A DNA stretch of 64,000 bases, taken from the NCBI RefSeq assembly GCF_003837805.1, contig NZ_RQIT01000029.1, positions 1 to 64,000 on the forward strand, given 5' to 3'. A program made the translations under genes and the position numbers. Positions 8,504 to 16,754 of the stretch are shown here, piece by piece. A model generated the notes under the pieces. That model was not told the DNA's origin. It did no database searches and saw only the letters and a list, made by a program, of their open reading frames with translations. Source of the DNA: Bradyrhizobium sp. RP6 (lineage in GTDB: Bacteria > Pseudomonadota > Alphaproteobacteria > Rhizobiales > Xanthobacteraceae). The first letter of the stretch is position 1, and each line of letters starts with the position of its first letter.

Positions 8504-9892
8504 CTATCGGGCGGGTTCGATGGCGATGCTCGCGAGCGGCAGGCCTGTCGTCGCGCAGTGCGCGCGTCTTGCGGTGAATTGCGCCGGGCTCGCACGGTCA
8601 TGAGTTGCGATACGCTGCAGCAGGGTTTTGACGAAGACCGGCCCGATCTGCTTGTCACGCCGGGCCGGGTTGAACCGGCTGCGCAGCCGTTCCGTCACGG
8701 CCGATCCGAGCGCGGCGCTGGCAGCGCCTTTGACGATCTGACCGACACTCGGCTTGTCGCGCGTGCCCTTCACGGTCGCCAGCAACGACACGTAGGGCCG
8801 GCGCGTCGCCCCAGCGTGCGTCAGGACATCAGCGACGCGTTCGGCGGCTTGCCCGTCGTTGAGATGAAAGAAGGCCTCGATATCGGCGGCATGAACCCGG
8901 GCGAAATCGAATGTCTCGGTCTCGCGCTCGATGCGGTCGATCGCGCCAAGCAGCTCCTCGAACGAGGCGACCGGCCTGCTCACGCGCGCGGGCAGCGCTG
9001 CATGTCCGGCGGTGATCGGCGTGTTCAGATATTCGAGCTGGAGCGGAAGCTTTCCGAGCAGGACCGATTCGACGGCCGTGCCGCAGTTGAGATGAACGAC
9101 CGCGGCCGCATTGCGGATACGGTCGAGTACGCTGCCGCTGCCGTCGATCAGGACGTTGGCGTGGCGCGCAAGCGCGTTGCGGTAGACCTCCTCGCTCTCG
9201 AAGGGATGCGGACGCACCAGAATGGTGCGATCGGGCCGCGCCGCGGCGAGCCGGTCGATCTCGGCGAGATAGTTGGCGAAGACCTGCTTCAGGTCCGCGA
9301 TGAAGCTATCGACATAGGCCCCATCCCAGCCGGCCCGCACCATCGCTTCGCGCTCGCCGCCCGGCTTGCCGGTGAAGCGTGAATTGACCAATGGGAAATT
9401 GGCGTTGACCAGCAGGTAGTCGCGCGGTTCGCCATCGAGCAGCGCGCGCCAGCGCGGCGCCGCAAAGTCGAAGCGCGGGCATCCGGTGAGGTGAAGCTGC
9501 TCCGGCTTCATGGTTCCGGCCGCGAGGAAGGCCTCGTGCAGCCGGCTGCCCCAGAAGAAATAGCCCGCCAGGATGTCGGCGTAGCCGCTGTCCTTGATGT
9601 GGGCGGCCATTGCCCGGGGCGAGTTCCCGCCCTTTTCCGCGAGCACGCCGCCTTCGGTATCGAGCACGTACAATGCGAGCCCGGCCCGCGCAAAGCTGCG
9701 CATCAGATCGAGATTGACGGGACGCGCGTAGTTGACGACGAGCGCGTCGAGCCCAAGCCTCGGAACGTCGACAGCTTGCTCGTACATCGGCACCAGCACG
9801 ACGGAGACGCCGCGCCGCGCCAATTGATAGCCGAGCATGACTGCCCCCGGCAGGTCACGCTTGGGGTGATCGACCACCAGGCCTATGCGCAA
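8504..9892 (-). CDS. Surface carbohydrate biosynthesis protein, GT-B fold
   Basis: 462 aa. It resembles the 'surface carbohydrate biosynthesis' / CDP-glycerol-transferase-like family: MRIGLVVDHPKRDLPGA, YFFWGSRLHEAFL, LTGCPRFDF, TILVRPHPFES and a C-terminal donor-site segment VVHLNCGTAVESVLLGKLP. The start is TTG at 9892 with GGAG about 9 nt upstream; no better ATG is nearby. Cytoplasmic, no transmembrane helix. It sits between the dioxygenase gene and the second GT-B gene, so two related GT-B transferases follow one another. Exact acceptor and donor unknown. Confidence 0.75.
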   Translation of the reverse strand: MRIGLVVDHPKRDLPGAVMLGYQLARRGVSVVLVPMYEQAVDVPRLGLDALVVNYARPVNLDLMRSFARAGLALYVLDTEGGVLAEKGGNSPRAMAAHIKDSGYADILAGYFFWGSRLHEAFLAAGTMKPEQLHLTGCPRFDFAAPRWRALLDGEPRDYLLVNANFPLVNSRFTGKPGGEREAMVRAGWDGAYVDSFIADLKQVFANYLAEIDRLAAARPDRTILVRPHPFESEEVYRNALARHANVLIDGSGSVLDRIRNAAAVVHLNCGTAVESVLLGKLPLQLEYLNTPITAGHAALPARVSRPVASFEELLGAIDRIERETETFDFARVHAADIEAFFHLNDGQAAERVADVLTHAGATRRPYVSLLATVKGTRDKPSVGQIVKGAASAALGSAVTERLRSRFNPARRDKQIGPVFVKTLLQRIATHDRASPAQFTARRAHCATTGLPLASIAIEPAR

Positions 9893-9917
9893 GATGTGAG
9901 CTCCAGGCAGGTGCGGC

Positions 9918-10844
9918 TCACAGGCGCATCGCGGCGCGCTCGACGTCCGTCAGGGCTCCGCTCGCCCGGAAGCGCGGGCGCGGTTCGGGATAGATGCGCG
10001 GCTGCTGGATGTATGTCGCGGTGTAGAGCAGGCGGCTGTGGTCGGACTGGATCCGGCTTCCCATGTGCAGACAGCGGGCCGTATTGACGATGAAGGACGA
10101 CAGGCGCGGCGCAACCATCTCCTTGACCGCGTCGGGCCCGGTTTTGGCGAACACCGTCGCATCGTTCATGTGGCTCTTCAGCGTGTTTCGGAACGGCCTG
10201 GAGGGGCCGGCGGGAATGAACGTGAACGGACCGTCGGCGGTGTCGCGGACGTCGGTCAGGTAGATGAAGAGCTTGCAGACACGCTTGTCGTCGTGATCGA
10301 GATGCCAGAGCTGGGAATAGCTCAGCGCTTGGTTCGGAGTCGGCTGCGACAGCGTCAGCAGTACGTCGGAGAGTTGCGGCAGATCACGCATGAAATCGCC
10401 AATGATGCGCAGCGCCGCCGGCTGCAGCGCATAGCGAACGAAGGGATGGTCGGTCGCGAAAGCACCGTCGACGAGATCCTCGTCCAGGAGGCTCACCCAG
10501 AAGGATTTGTGACCGAGCTGCTGTTTGTCGGAGAGCTCGTTCAGCCGGCTCACCTTGTTGTCCGCGACTGCCGCGACCGCTTCAGCAAGGCCGCGGTCCA
10601 CCAGCGTGGATACGTCGACGTAGCCGTCCCGGTCGAGCTTCCGGCTTGCCTCGCTCCACTCCGCTTTCGAGGGAAGCTGATTGAGCAGTGCGACGCGCTT
10701 TGCCCGTGCGCCCGGTTGCAGAGTTGTCAGGGCCGCCTTGGTGACCCAGCCGAGATCCGTCCGGTTGATGTGCCACAACAGGCGCCGAAACTGGTTGATC
10801 TTCTGCTTCTTCGGTGTTTTCACGCCGGCATCGATGGTCGTCAT
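9918..10844 (-). CDS. Phytanoyl-CoA dioxygenase (PhyH)-like Fe(II)/2-oxoglutarate oxygenase
   Basis: 308 aa. The double-stranded beta-helix iron triad is visible as His181-x-Asp183 (LWHLDHDDKR) and distal His260 (ARCLHMGSR), followed by Arg271 (HSRLLYTATY) as a likely 2-oxoglutarate ligand. GPFTFIPAG is the usual loop. These enzymes hydroxylate or otherwise oxidise a substrate with O2 and 2-oxoglutarate. Inside a polysaccharide operon it probably modifies a sugar or lipid part of the glycan, but the substrate is unknown. It lies 63 bp downstream of the flippase gene. Confidence 0.75.
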   Translation of the reverse strand: MTTIDAGVKTPKKQKINQFRRLLWHINRTDLGWVTKAALTTLQPGARAKRVALLNQLPSKAEWSEASRKLDRDGYVDVSTLVDRGLAEAVAAVADNKVSRLNELSDKQQLGHKSFWVSLLDEDLVDGAFATDHPFVRYALQPAALRIIGDFMRDLPQLSDVLLTLSQPTPNQALSYSQLWHLDHDDKRVCKLFIYLTDVRDTADGPFTFIPAGPSRPFRNTLKSHMNDATVFAKTGPDAVKEMVAPRLSSFIVNTARCLHMGSRIQSDHSRLLYTATYIQQPRIYPEPRPRFRASGALTDVERAAMRL

Positions 10845-10907
10845 GTGGGGTTGCCCGATCGCAGGAAAGCAAGTCTCTTTAACCTCAAGGCGCCCTCCTT
10901 TGCCACC

Positions 10908-12443
10908 CTAAAGTGTGGCCGGTGAGACGCCCTTTCGGCCGAAATAGGTCCGTCCAAGAGAGCCAATCTGGCCGCGTTGATCCTCGCTCAGGACCAGGAA
11001 GTATTGTGCTGCCCATGTGGCGGCGCAAAACGCACCCATCAGCCCCGTCAGGGTGACGATCCCCGGCTCGGGCGCGAAATAGAGGATGGCGGCGAGCAGA
11101 AGCGCAGCGATCGCAAGGATCGTCCAGTGGATCAGGATGGCAACCCAGAAGCGCTTCGCATCCATTGCGAGTTCCTTGACGAAGATCATGAGCTGCCATG
11201 GTACGATCGCTGCGGTTCCAATGGTCTGTCCGAGAATGAAGGCCCGCTCGGACAAGACGTTGACGGCCGCAAGGGTCAAAACCGCCCAGACCGCCAGATG
11301 GATCATCATCAGCATGTTCAGCCGCCCCTGAACCTTCGTGCGCGTCATGAACAGCGTGTTACCGAAGATCACATATTGAAAGCACATCGTGACCACGAAC
11401 ATCAGGCCCATCCAGTGGGCGTAAGGAACAATCTGCGGTCCGATCCAGATATGCATGATCGCGGGTGACATCACCGCGGCCGCGACCAAGGGCGGCACGG
11501 TTACGATCGGCAGCATCATGATGCCCGTTTCACCAAACCGGTTGAACTGGCGGTGGTTGTCGCGCTGATCAAGCCGGCTGACCACCGGGAGCATCGCCGA
11601 GATGAGCAGGCTCGCGACCACTTTGGCGAGCCGCGGAATTCTGACCAGCGTATCATAGATGCCGACGCTCTGCGGACCGATATAGATGCCGATCAGGAAC
11701 GGCTGGATCGGCGCAATGATGCCGCCGATCAACTTGCCCTGCATCACAAGGATGCAGCGCGTCATCACCTCGCGGCTGACCGCCGCGACAGGTACCGACA
11801 GCCTGATCCGCGTGCGACTGAGCGCGGCGATCGAGGCGCCGAGCAGGATCAGCGCGCGCAACAAGCCGCTGCCGAGGAAATAGTAAGTCACCACCTCGTA
11901 GGGTTGCCCGGATCGCGCAGCGTGGATGGTGGCGCCCACGTAGAGCAGGGTTGTCAAGAATTCGCAGAGCCGCAGCAGCCCGTAACGTTCGAAGCCCTTG
12001 ACGACGCCTTCCCACACCAGCGCCGGAAACAGCACGAGGTTGCTCGCCGCCGTCGCGAGCAGCATGTTGGTGAAGCTCGCGGCGTGAGCCGGCTCGACCT
12101 TGAACTGAGCAACGATCAACGGCACCGTCAGCCACATCGCAGCGCTGAGCACGATGGCCAGCAGCAGCGAGACCACCGTCAGCAACAGGAGCTGACCGCC
12201 GGCCAGCCGCCAATCGCGGTGCTCCCTGGCGCGCGCCACCACCTGCGTGGTCACTTCCGCCAGGCCAAAATCGATGACCCCGATCAGCCCGGACGGTAGG
12301 AAGAGGCGCGTCAGAACGATCAATCCGAACTCGGCGACGCCCCAGGTGCGAATGATGATCGGGATGACGATGACGCCGAGGACGGCGACAAGTCCGAAGA
12401 CGATCGCCGACACCACGGTGTTCTGGACAAGGCGCTTCAGCAT
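10908..12443 (-). CDS. Wzx-type oligosaccharide flippase
   Basis: 511 aa polytopic inner-membrane protein of the MOP/MATE exporter superfamily. About 12-14 hydrophobic helices are visible, starting at once (VVSAIVFGLVAVLGVIVIPI). VIDFGLAEVTTQVV near residues 58-71 is typical of the polysaccharide-transporter family. Expected role: moving undecaprenyl-linked repeat units across the inner membrane for Wzy-dependent polymerisation. It lies 13 bp downstream of the SDR gene. With the Wzz-like and Wzy-like genes at 23-25 kb it makes a complete export set. Confidence 0.85.
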   Translation of the reverse strand: MLKRLVQNTVVSAIVFGLVAVLGVIVIPIIIRTWGVAEFGLIVLTRLFLPSGLIGVIDFGLAEVTTQVVARAREHRDWRLAGGQLLLLTVVSLLLAIVLSAAMWLTVPLIVAQFKVEPAHAASFTNMLLATAASNLVLFPALVWEGVVKGFERYGLLRLCEFLTTLLYVGATIHAARSGQPYEVVTYYFLGSGLLRALILLGASIAALSRTRIRLSVPVAAVSREVMTRCILVMQGKLIGGIIAPIQPFLIGIYIGPQSVGIYDTLVRIPRLAKVVASLLISAMLPVVSRLDQRDNHRQFNRFGETGIMMLPIVTVPPLVAAAVMSPAIMHIWIGPQIVPYAHWMGLMFVVTMCFQYVIFGNTLFMTRTKVQGRLNMLMMIHLAVWAVLTLAAVNVLSERAFILGQTIGTAAIVPWQLMIFVKELAMDAKRFWVAILIHWTILAIAALLLAAILYFAPEPGIVTLTGLMGAFCAATWAAQYFLVLSEDQRGQIGSLGRTYFGRKGVSPATL

Positions 12444-12456
12444 GGCATGGCCCGGC

Positions 12457-13278
12457 TCACCACGCGCTCAGGCCGCCATCGACGGCGATGTTCTGGCCGG
12501 TGACGTAGGACGCCGCGTCAGACACCAGGAACAGCATCGTCCCAACCATCTCGTCGGCGCGGGCCATGCGACCAAGCGGGATACGGGCACCATAGCGCGC
12601 CTTGAAGGTCTCATTCTGTCCGCTCTCGACTCCGCCCGGGGTCAGCGTGTTGACGCGAACGCCCTTCGCTGCCCAGTAGGTCGCCAGGTGCTTGGTCAGG
12701 CCGATAACGCCGGCTTTGGACGCCGTGTAGACCGCGGGCGTGTTGATGGCGCGGCCGAGATATTCGGAGCCTTCGTAGATGCGCTGGTCGGGGGCCATCA
12801 GGCCGTAGATCGATGCGGTCTGCACGATGGAGCCGTAGCCGCGCTCGGCCATTCGGCCGCCGAACACCTGCGCGACGGTGAACATGCCGTCGAGATTGAC
12901 AGCCATGATCTCGCGCCAGGTCACCTGCGAGAATTCCTCGACTGGCGCGAAAAAGGCGTCCACGTCGCGGGTCTTGCTGGCCGCGTTGTTGAGCAGAATC
13001 GAGACCGGTCCGAGGTCGGCCTCGATCGCATCGGCCGTGTTGCGCACCGCGTCAGGGTTGGTGATGTCGCAGCCGTAGCCCCCGGCGCGCACGGCATGGC
13101 GTGAGGCGACGTCGGCTGCCGCGGCATCGGTTGCGGCCTGATCGAGATCGACGATCGCAACGTTGGCGCCGAACTCGGCAAGGCCATCGGCAAAGCGGCG
13201 CCCCAGGATACCGCACCCGCCGGTGACGACGGCAGTGCGCCCGGTCAGATCGAACAGAGCCTTGAAGCTCGTGGTCAT
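12457..13278 (-). CDS. SDR oxidoreductase, PtmA-like
   Basis: 273 aa classical short-chain dehydrogenase. Cofactor motif TGGCGILGRR (near residues 19-28), NNAAS, active Ser in QTASIYG, YTASK (Tyr/Lys) and a C-terminal DGGLSAW. Genes of this type accompany legionaminate loci; Campylobacter ptmA sits beside the cytidylyltransferase gene in the same way, and here the cytidylyltransferase is immediately upstream. The ATG at 13278 is chosen; the open frame runs 56 codons further into the neighbour. A paralogue with the same LAPDQR-type and TYWA.KGVRVN segments is encoded at 26687-27526. The reaction is not established. Confidence 0.82.
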   Translation of the reverse strand: MTTSFKALFDLTGRTAVVTGGCGILGRRFADGLAEFGANVAIVDLDQAATDAAAADVASRHAVRAGGYGCDITNPDAVRNTADAIEADLGPVSILLNNAASKTRDVDAFFAPVEEFSQVTWREIMAVNLDGMFTVAQVFGGRMAERGYGSIVQTASIYGLMAPDQRIYEGSEYLGRAINTPAVYTASKAGVIGLTKHLATYWAAKGVRVNTLTPGGVESGQNETFKARYGARIPLGRMARADEMVGTMLFLVSDAASYVTGQNIAVDGGLSAW

Positions 13279-13291
13279 CGCTTGAGCCTCC

Positions 13292-13993
13292 TCAGGCCGG
13301 CAGTCGTTGGCGCAGTAACAGTTCCACCAGCGCAAAATCGAGATCGGAATCGATGTCGATCGAGCGCTCTTCCGGCATTTCGAACAGGCGCGTGTCCGGG
13401 TAGAACACTGCGGGCTGCTCCAGAAAGGACGCGACGCGCCAGACATAGATCGACGCGTTCATGTCGAAGCAGCGAGGCGCATCCTGCCGTCGCGTAACCG
13501 GGGGATCGGCCGATTTGGAGAGGCCGACGCTGCCGTCGGTGCGCTGTTCGACAAGGTTGAAATAGGGCGAGCGCCGCGCCGGCGCCCCGGTAATGACGTT
13601 GCGGGCGCCGCTCTCGCGCAGCAGTGCCACTGCACCCGCGATGTCTGAGGGCAGCCTGAGCGGCGACGTGACGTCGAGATCGACGAAGATCTCCGGCGTC
13701 GTGCCTATTTGCGCGATCGCCTGCTCGAGACAATGGCGGATCGCCGGCAGCTTTGGCGCGGTATCGGTCGCCATCTCGTCGGGACGCCTGACCGCGATGT
13801 CGGCGCCCGCCTTCAGCGCGGCGTCGAGCAGGCCGTCCGAATCGCTGCTGAAGGCGATCGCATCGAACAGGCCGGTCTCGCGCGCCTGCGCGATGCTCCA
13901 CGCGAGCACTGGCCTGCCCAGGAGGTCTCGCGCGTTCTTGCCGACGACGCCTTTAGAGCCGCCGCGCGCGCAGATGGTGCAGACGAGACTCAT
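13292..13993 (-). CDS. legF: CMP-nonulosonate synthetase (acylneuraminate cytidylyltransferase)
   Basis: 233 aa, normal for NeuA/LegF/PseF enzymes that make CMP-sugar from CTP and a nonulosonic acid. The nucleotide-binding signature CTICARGGSKGVVGKN lies at the N-terminus. FSSDSD, DLDVTSPLR and DIDSDLDF are the conserved acidic metal-binding segments. The ATG at 13993 shares the ATGA overlap with the stop of the oxidoreductase gene, indicating translational coupling. Within this set (dehydratase, aminotransferase, epimerase, synthase) the likely product is a CMP-legionaminic-acid-type sugar. The precise isomer is inference. Confidence 0.85.
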   Translation of the reverse strand: MSLVCTICARGGSKGVVGKNARDLLGRPVLAWSIAQARETGLFDAIAFSSDSDGLLDAALKAGADIAVRRPDEMATDTAPKLPAIRHCLEQAIAQIGTTPEIFVDLDVTSPLRLPSDIAGAVALLRESGARNVITGAPARRSPYFNLVEQRTDGSVGLSKSADPPVTRRQDAPRCFDMNASIYVWRVASFLEQPAVFYPDTRLFEMPEERSIDIDSDLDFALVELLLRQRLPA

Positions 13994-14898
13994 GGCGATA
14001 CCCAGGTCTTGGTGCGCAGCGCGCGCTCGCTGGCGTCGATCAGATGCACGACACCGAGCGCCTCGGGCAGCGAGCAGACCGGGCTCGCGCCACGCATCGC
14101 CGCGACATGCATATCGCGATAGCTCTGGTCGCGCTCGCTGGGGATCTCTGTTGCCCTGCCGTTGACCGTGAGACGGCTGCCGACGAGATCGGCCTCGATG
14201 GTGTCGTCGTCGACATTGACGCGAATGCGGCGGATGCCCTGGCGATCGAGATAGTCCATATGGACGTGGACCGATGGCGCCCGCTGCATATCCAGCAACA
14301 GGTCGAGGTGGTCGTCGACGTCGACGTCGCGAGCTCCGGAGGCCCCGCCGAGCGCTGCGACGCGATGCCATGGCCCGAACAGCCACAAAAGATAGTCCAG
14401 CTCATGGCTGAGATCGCGCAGCACGCCGCCGCCGGCATCGGCCGTGGCGGATGCAGTCGCGCGGTGATCGCGGCCCGGCCGCCAGTCCCTGATGTCCTGG
14501 CCGACATAGGCGCCGACCGTGATCACGTCGCGCCCGCGCAATCTTTCCGCCAGCGCCGTCATCACAGGGTGAAAGCGCAGATTGTATCCGACGCTGACAT
14601 GGGCAAAGGGATATTTCGGGGCCGGTGCCGGTGTTGCGAACAGCGGCTTTTCGACGAGGACTCTGCCATGGAACCCGGTCTGCGCAAGCTCTTGCAGATT
14701 GTCCGCATGGCGTGCAGTTTCGGTAGCGATCACCACGTAGTCCGGATGCGCCGCCGCGACGGCCTGCGCGATCGATCCGTAGTCGCCGCCTTCGCGCCGG
14801 CTGACTGTCGCGACTCGAAGGCCGAGCTCGTGCAGGACCCGCGCATGCCTTGCGCCGATCGAGCCGAGGCCAACCACGACGGCGGTTGTAGAGGTCAC
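13990..14898 (-). CDS. Gfo/Idh/MocA family oxidoreductase
   Basis: 302 aa NAD(P)-dependent sugar oxidoreductase. N-terminal Rossmann motif VVGLGSIGARHA (residues 8-19), VEKPLF containing the conserved EKP of the family, and a C-terminal alpha/beta domain with the substrate-site segment LRDLSHELDYLLWLFG. It lies between the cytidylyltransferase and CBS-nucleotidyltransferase genes with 4-bp ATGA overlaps on both sides, so it belongs to the same pathway. Similar genes occur in ptm/leg flagellin-glycosylation loci, where the exact step is less well defined than for the core enzymes. Confidence 0.82.
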   Translation of the reverse strand: MTSTTAVVVGLGSIGARHARVLHELGLRVATVSRREGGDYGSIAQAVAAAHPDYVVIATETARHADNLQELAQTGFHGRVLVEKPLFATPAPAPKYPFAHVSVGYNLRFHPVMTALAERLRGRDVITVGAYVGQDIRDWRPGRDHRATASATADAGGGVLRDLSHELDYLLWLFGPWHRVAALGGASGARDVDVDDHLDLLLDMQRAPSVHVHMDYLDRQGIRRIRVNVDDDTIEADLVGSRLTVNGRATEIPSERDQSYRDMHVAAMRGASPVCSLPEALGVVHLIDASERALRTKTWVSP

Positions 14899-15944
14899 GG
14901 AAAGACCTCGTGAAACTCGGCATGCGCCTGCTCGAAATCCTCCAGGCGGCCGATGTCGAGCCAGTACTCGCGAATGGGAAAGACGGCGACGCGTCCCTTA
15001 TCGGCGATCACGCGCTCCAACACGGTCGGCATATCGATGCTGACCCCTGGGGCGACATGGCGGAAGACGGAGCTTCCAATCACATATATGCCGGCACTGA
15101 CGAACCAGCTCTCGGTCGGCTTCTCGCGAATGGTCTGGAGAAAGCCCTCTGACGTGGAAACCACGCCATAGGGGACGTGCACCTTGTGCTCACGAACGGC
15201 CATCGTCGCTTCCGCCGGCGTTCCGTTGTGGAAGTCGAGAAGCGCTCCGTAGTTGATTGTGGTGAGGATGTCGCCGTTGGTGACGATCATCGGCAGATCC
15301 GGCGGAGTCGAAAACAGTCCGAGCGCACCGGCGGTACCGAGTCGCTCGGTCTCGTGCACGTATTGGATGTTGGCACCGAAGGCGGCGCCATCGGCAAAGT
15401 AGTCTTTGATCGTCTCGGCCTTGTAGTTGACCGAAATGAAGATGTTCGCAAAACCCTGCTGCACAACGTTACGGACGATCGTCTCGAGCAGTGGTCGGCC
15501 GCCGACATTGAGCATCGGCTTCGGCACATCGCGCGTCAGCGCGCCCAGACGCTCACCGAGCCCGCCGGCCATGATCAACACAGGGTTCGGATAATGACGC
15601 GGTTCGAGCAGCTCATCGAGCGTCTCGACCACGACCAGATGGCCGCCCCCGTCGACAAGCGGCAGCTGCTTGATCGACCTCTGCCGCATCAGCTGCAGGC
15701 GATCCTCGCGCGGCAACGTCGCAGGGGCCGACACCGGTGCCCGGTTCATGATCTCGGTCGCAAGTCCGGTGAGGGGAATGCCGCGCAGCAGCCCGCGCCT
15801 GACGTCGCCGTCGGTGACCACGCCGAGCAGACGGTTCTGGTCGTCGAGCACCAGCGCAATCTGGATGCTTCCGCTCTCGATCGCGGCGATGGCCTCGCCC
15901 ACGGTCGCCTGGGTACCGACGACGGCTTTGCGCCAGGATTTCAT
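14895..15944 (-). CDS. CBS-domain sugar-1-phosphate nucleotidyltransferase (PtmE-like)
   Basis: 349 aa. Residues about 8-115 form a CBS pair (GVVTDGDVRRGLL near 41-53; KQLPLVDGGG). Residues about 121-349 are a RfbA/HddC-type nucleotidyltransferase with GGLGERLGALTRDVPKPM (127-144). In Campylobacter the same architecture (PtmE) makes GDP-glucosamine for the GDP-sugar legionaminate route, which suggests the pathway here also starts from a GDP-sugar; that specificity is inferred. The ATG at 15944 begins MKSWRKAVVG; the open frame runs 78 codons further upstream across the divergent promoter region and is not believable. First gene of its minus-strand subgroup, 198 bp from the divergent acyltransferase. 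Confidence 0.85.
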   Translation of the reverse strand: MKSWRKAVVGTQATVGEAIAAIESGSIQIALVLDDQNRLLGVVTDGDVRRGLLRGIPLTGLATEIMNRAPVSAPATLPREDRLQLMRQRSIKQLPLVDGGGHLVVVETLDELLEPRHYPNPVLIMAGGLGERLGALTRDVPKPMLNVGGRPLLETIVRNVVQQGFANIFISVNYKAETIKDYFADGAAFGANIQYVHETERLGTAGALGLFSTPPDLPMIVTNGDILTTINYGALLDFHNGTPAEATMAVREHKVHVPYGVVSTSEGFLQTIREKPTESWFVSAGIYVIGSSVFRHVAPGVSIDMPTVLERVIADKGRVAVFPIREYWLDIGRLEDFEQAHAEFHEVFP

Positions 15945-16142
15945 GGCAATCTGCCTCGTATACGCAAGATATTGGGGGCGGCCCACGGCTGAGCCTGCTA
16001 TATCGCGGCTGCGAGAGGCGGCGTCAACCCCGCCAGGGGCCCCGGCGCGGACCTTGTTAATCCTAGTGTTTTTCTGGTCAGGCCGGGCGGTTTGAAGTGC
16101 CGCAGCCCGGTCGCTAAGGTTGATCGGTGCAGGGGAATCGCG

Positions 16143-16754
16143 ATGGACGATCTGATCATCATCGGTGGCGGTGAGCATGCCTTCATGGTCTACGAGGCCG
16201 CTCTCCTGTCGGGCCAGTTCAACGTCATGGGTTTTCTAGATCGCCAGCCGGGAACATTGGGCGATGCGCGCTATCTCGGAACCGACGACGATGCGTCGAA
16301 CTATCCGGATGCTGCCTTCGTGGTCGGGATAGGAACGATGCAGGCGGGGCCTGCGCGCCGGCAGATGGTCGGCCGGCTGCAGCTCAAGCGCTGGGCGTCG
16401 GTAATTCATCCGCGTGCGTCCGTCTCGCCGTCGGCAACGATCGGTGCAGGCAGCGTCATCATGCCGGGTGCGATCGTCAATGCGCGCAGCATGATCGGCC
16501 ATCACTGCATCATCAATTCCGGCGCGATCGTCGAGCACGACGTGCGAGTCGGGCACTGCACGCATCTGTCTCCCGGAACCGTAATCGGCGGCGGGGCAGA
16601 GATCGGCGACAACAGCTTTGTGGGGCTCGGCAGCCGTGTCCGCGATCACATTTCTCTCGGCAATGATACGCTGGTGGCGATGGGTTCTGTCGTCACGGCT
16701 TCATGGCCGCCCGGCTCCGTACTGCGCGGGATTCCTGCAAAGCCTCGTCGTTAA
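16143..16754 (+). CDS. NeuD/PglD-type sugar acyltransferase (probable LegH role)
   Basis: 203 aa. N-terminal nucleotide-sugar-binding Rossmann-like half (MDDLIIIGGGEHA, VGIGTMQ) and a C-terminal left-handed beta-helix of hexapeptide repeats (about residues 90-195: IGAGSVIMPGAIVN, IINSGAIVEHDV). His in IVEHDV is the likely catalytic base. Enzymes of this fold N-acetylate 4-amino-4,6-dideoxy nucleotide sugars (PglD, PseH/LegH roles) or O-acetylate sialic acids. The legionaminate set otherwise lacks its acetyltransferase, so LegH is the natural assignment. ATG 16143 follows AGGGGAA. It is the only plus-strand gene inside the minus-strand cluster, and its stop overlaps that of the synthase gene by 4 bp, tail to tail. 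Confidence 0.82.
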   Translation: MDDLIIIGGGEHAFMVYEAALLSGQFNVMGFLDRQPGTLGDARYLGTDDDASNYPDAAFVVGIGTMQAGPARRQMVGRLQLKRWASVIHPRASVSPSATIGAGSVIMPGAIVNARSMIGHHCIINSGAIVEHDVRVGHCTHLSPGTVIGGGAEIGDNSFVGLGSRVRDHISLGNDTLVAMGSVVTASWPPGSVLRGIPAKPRR

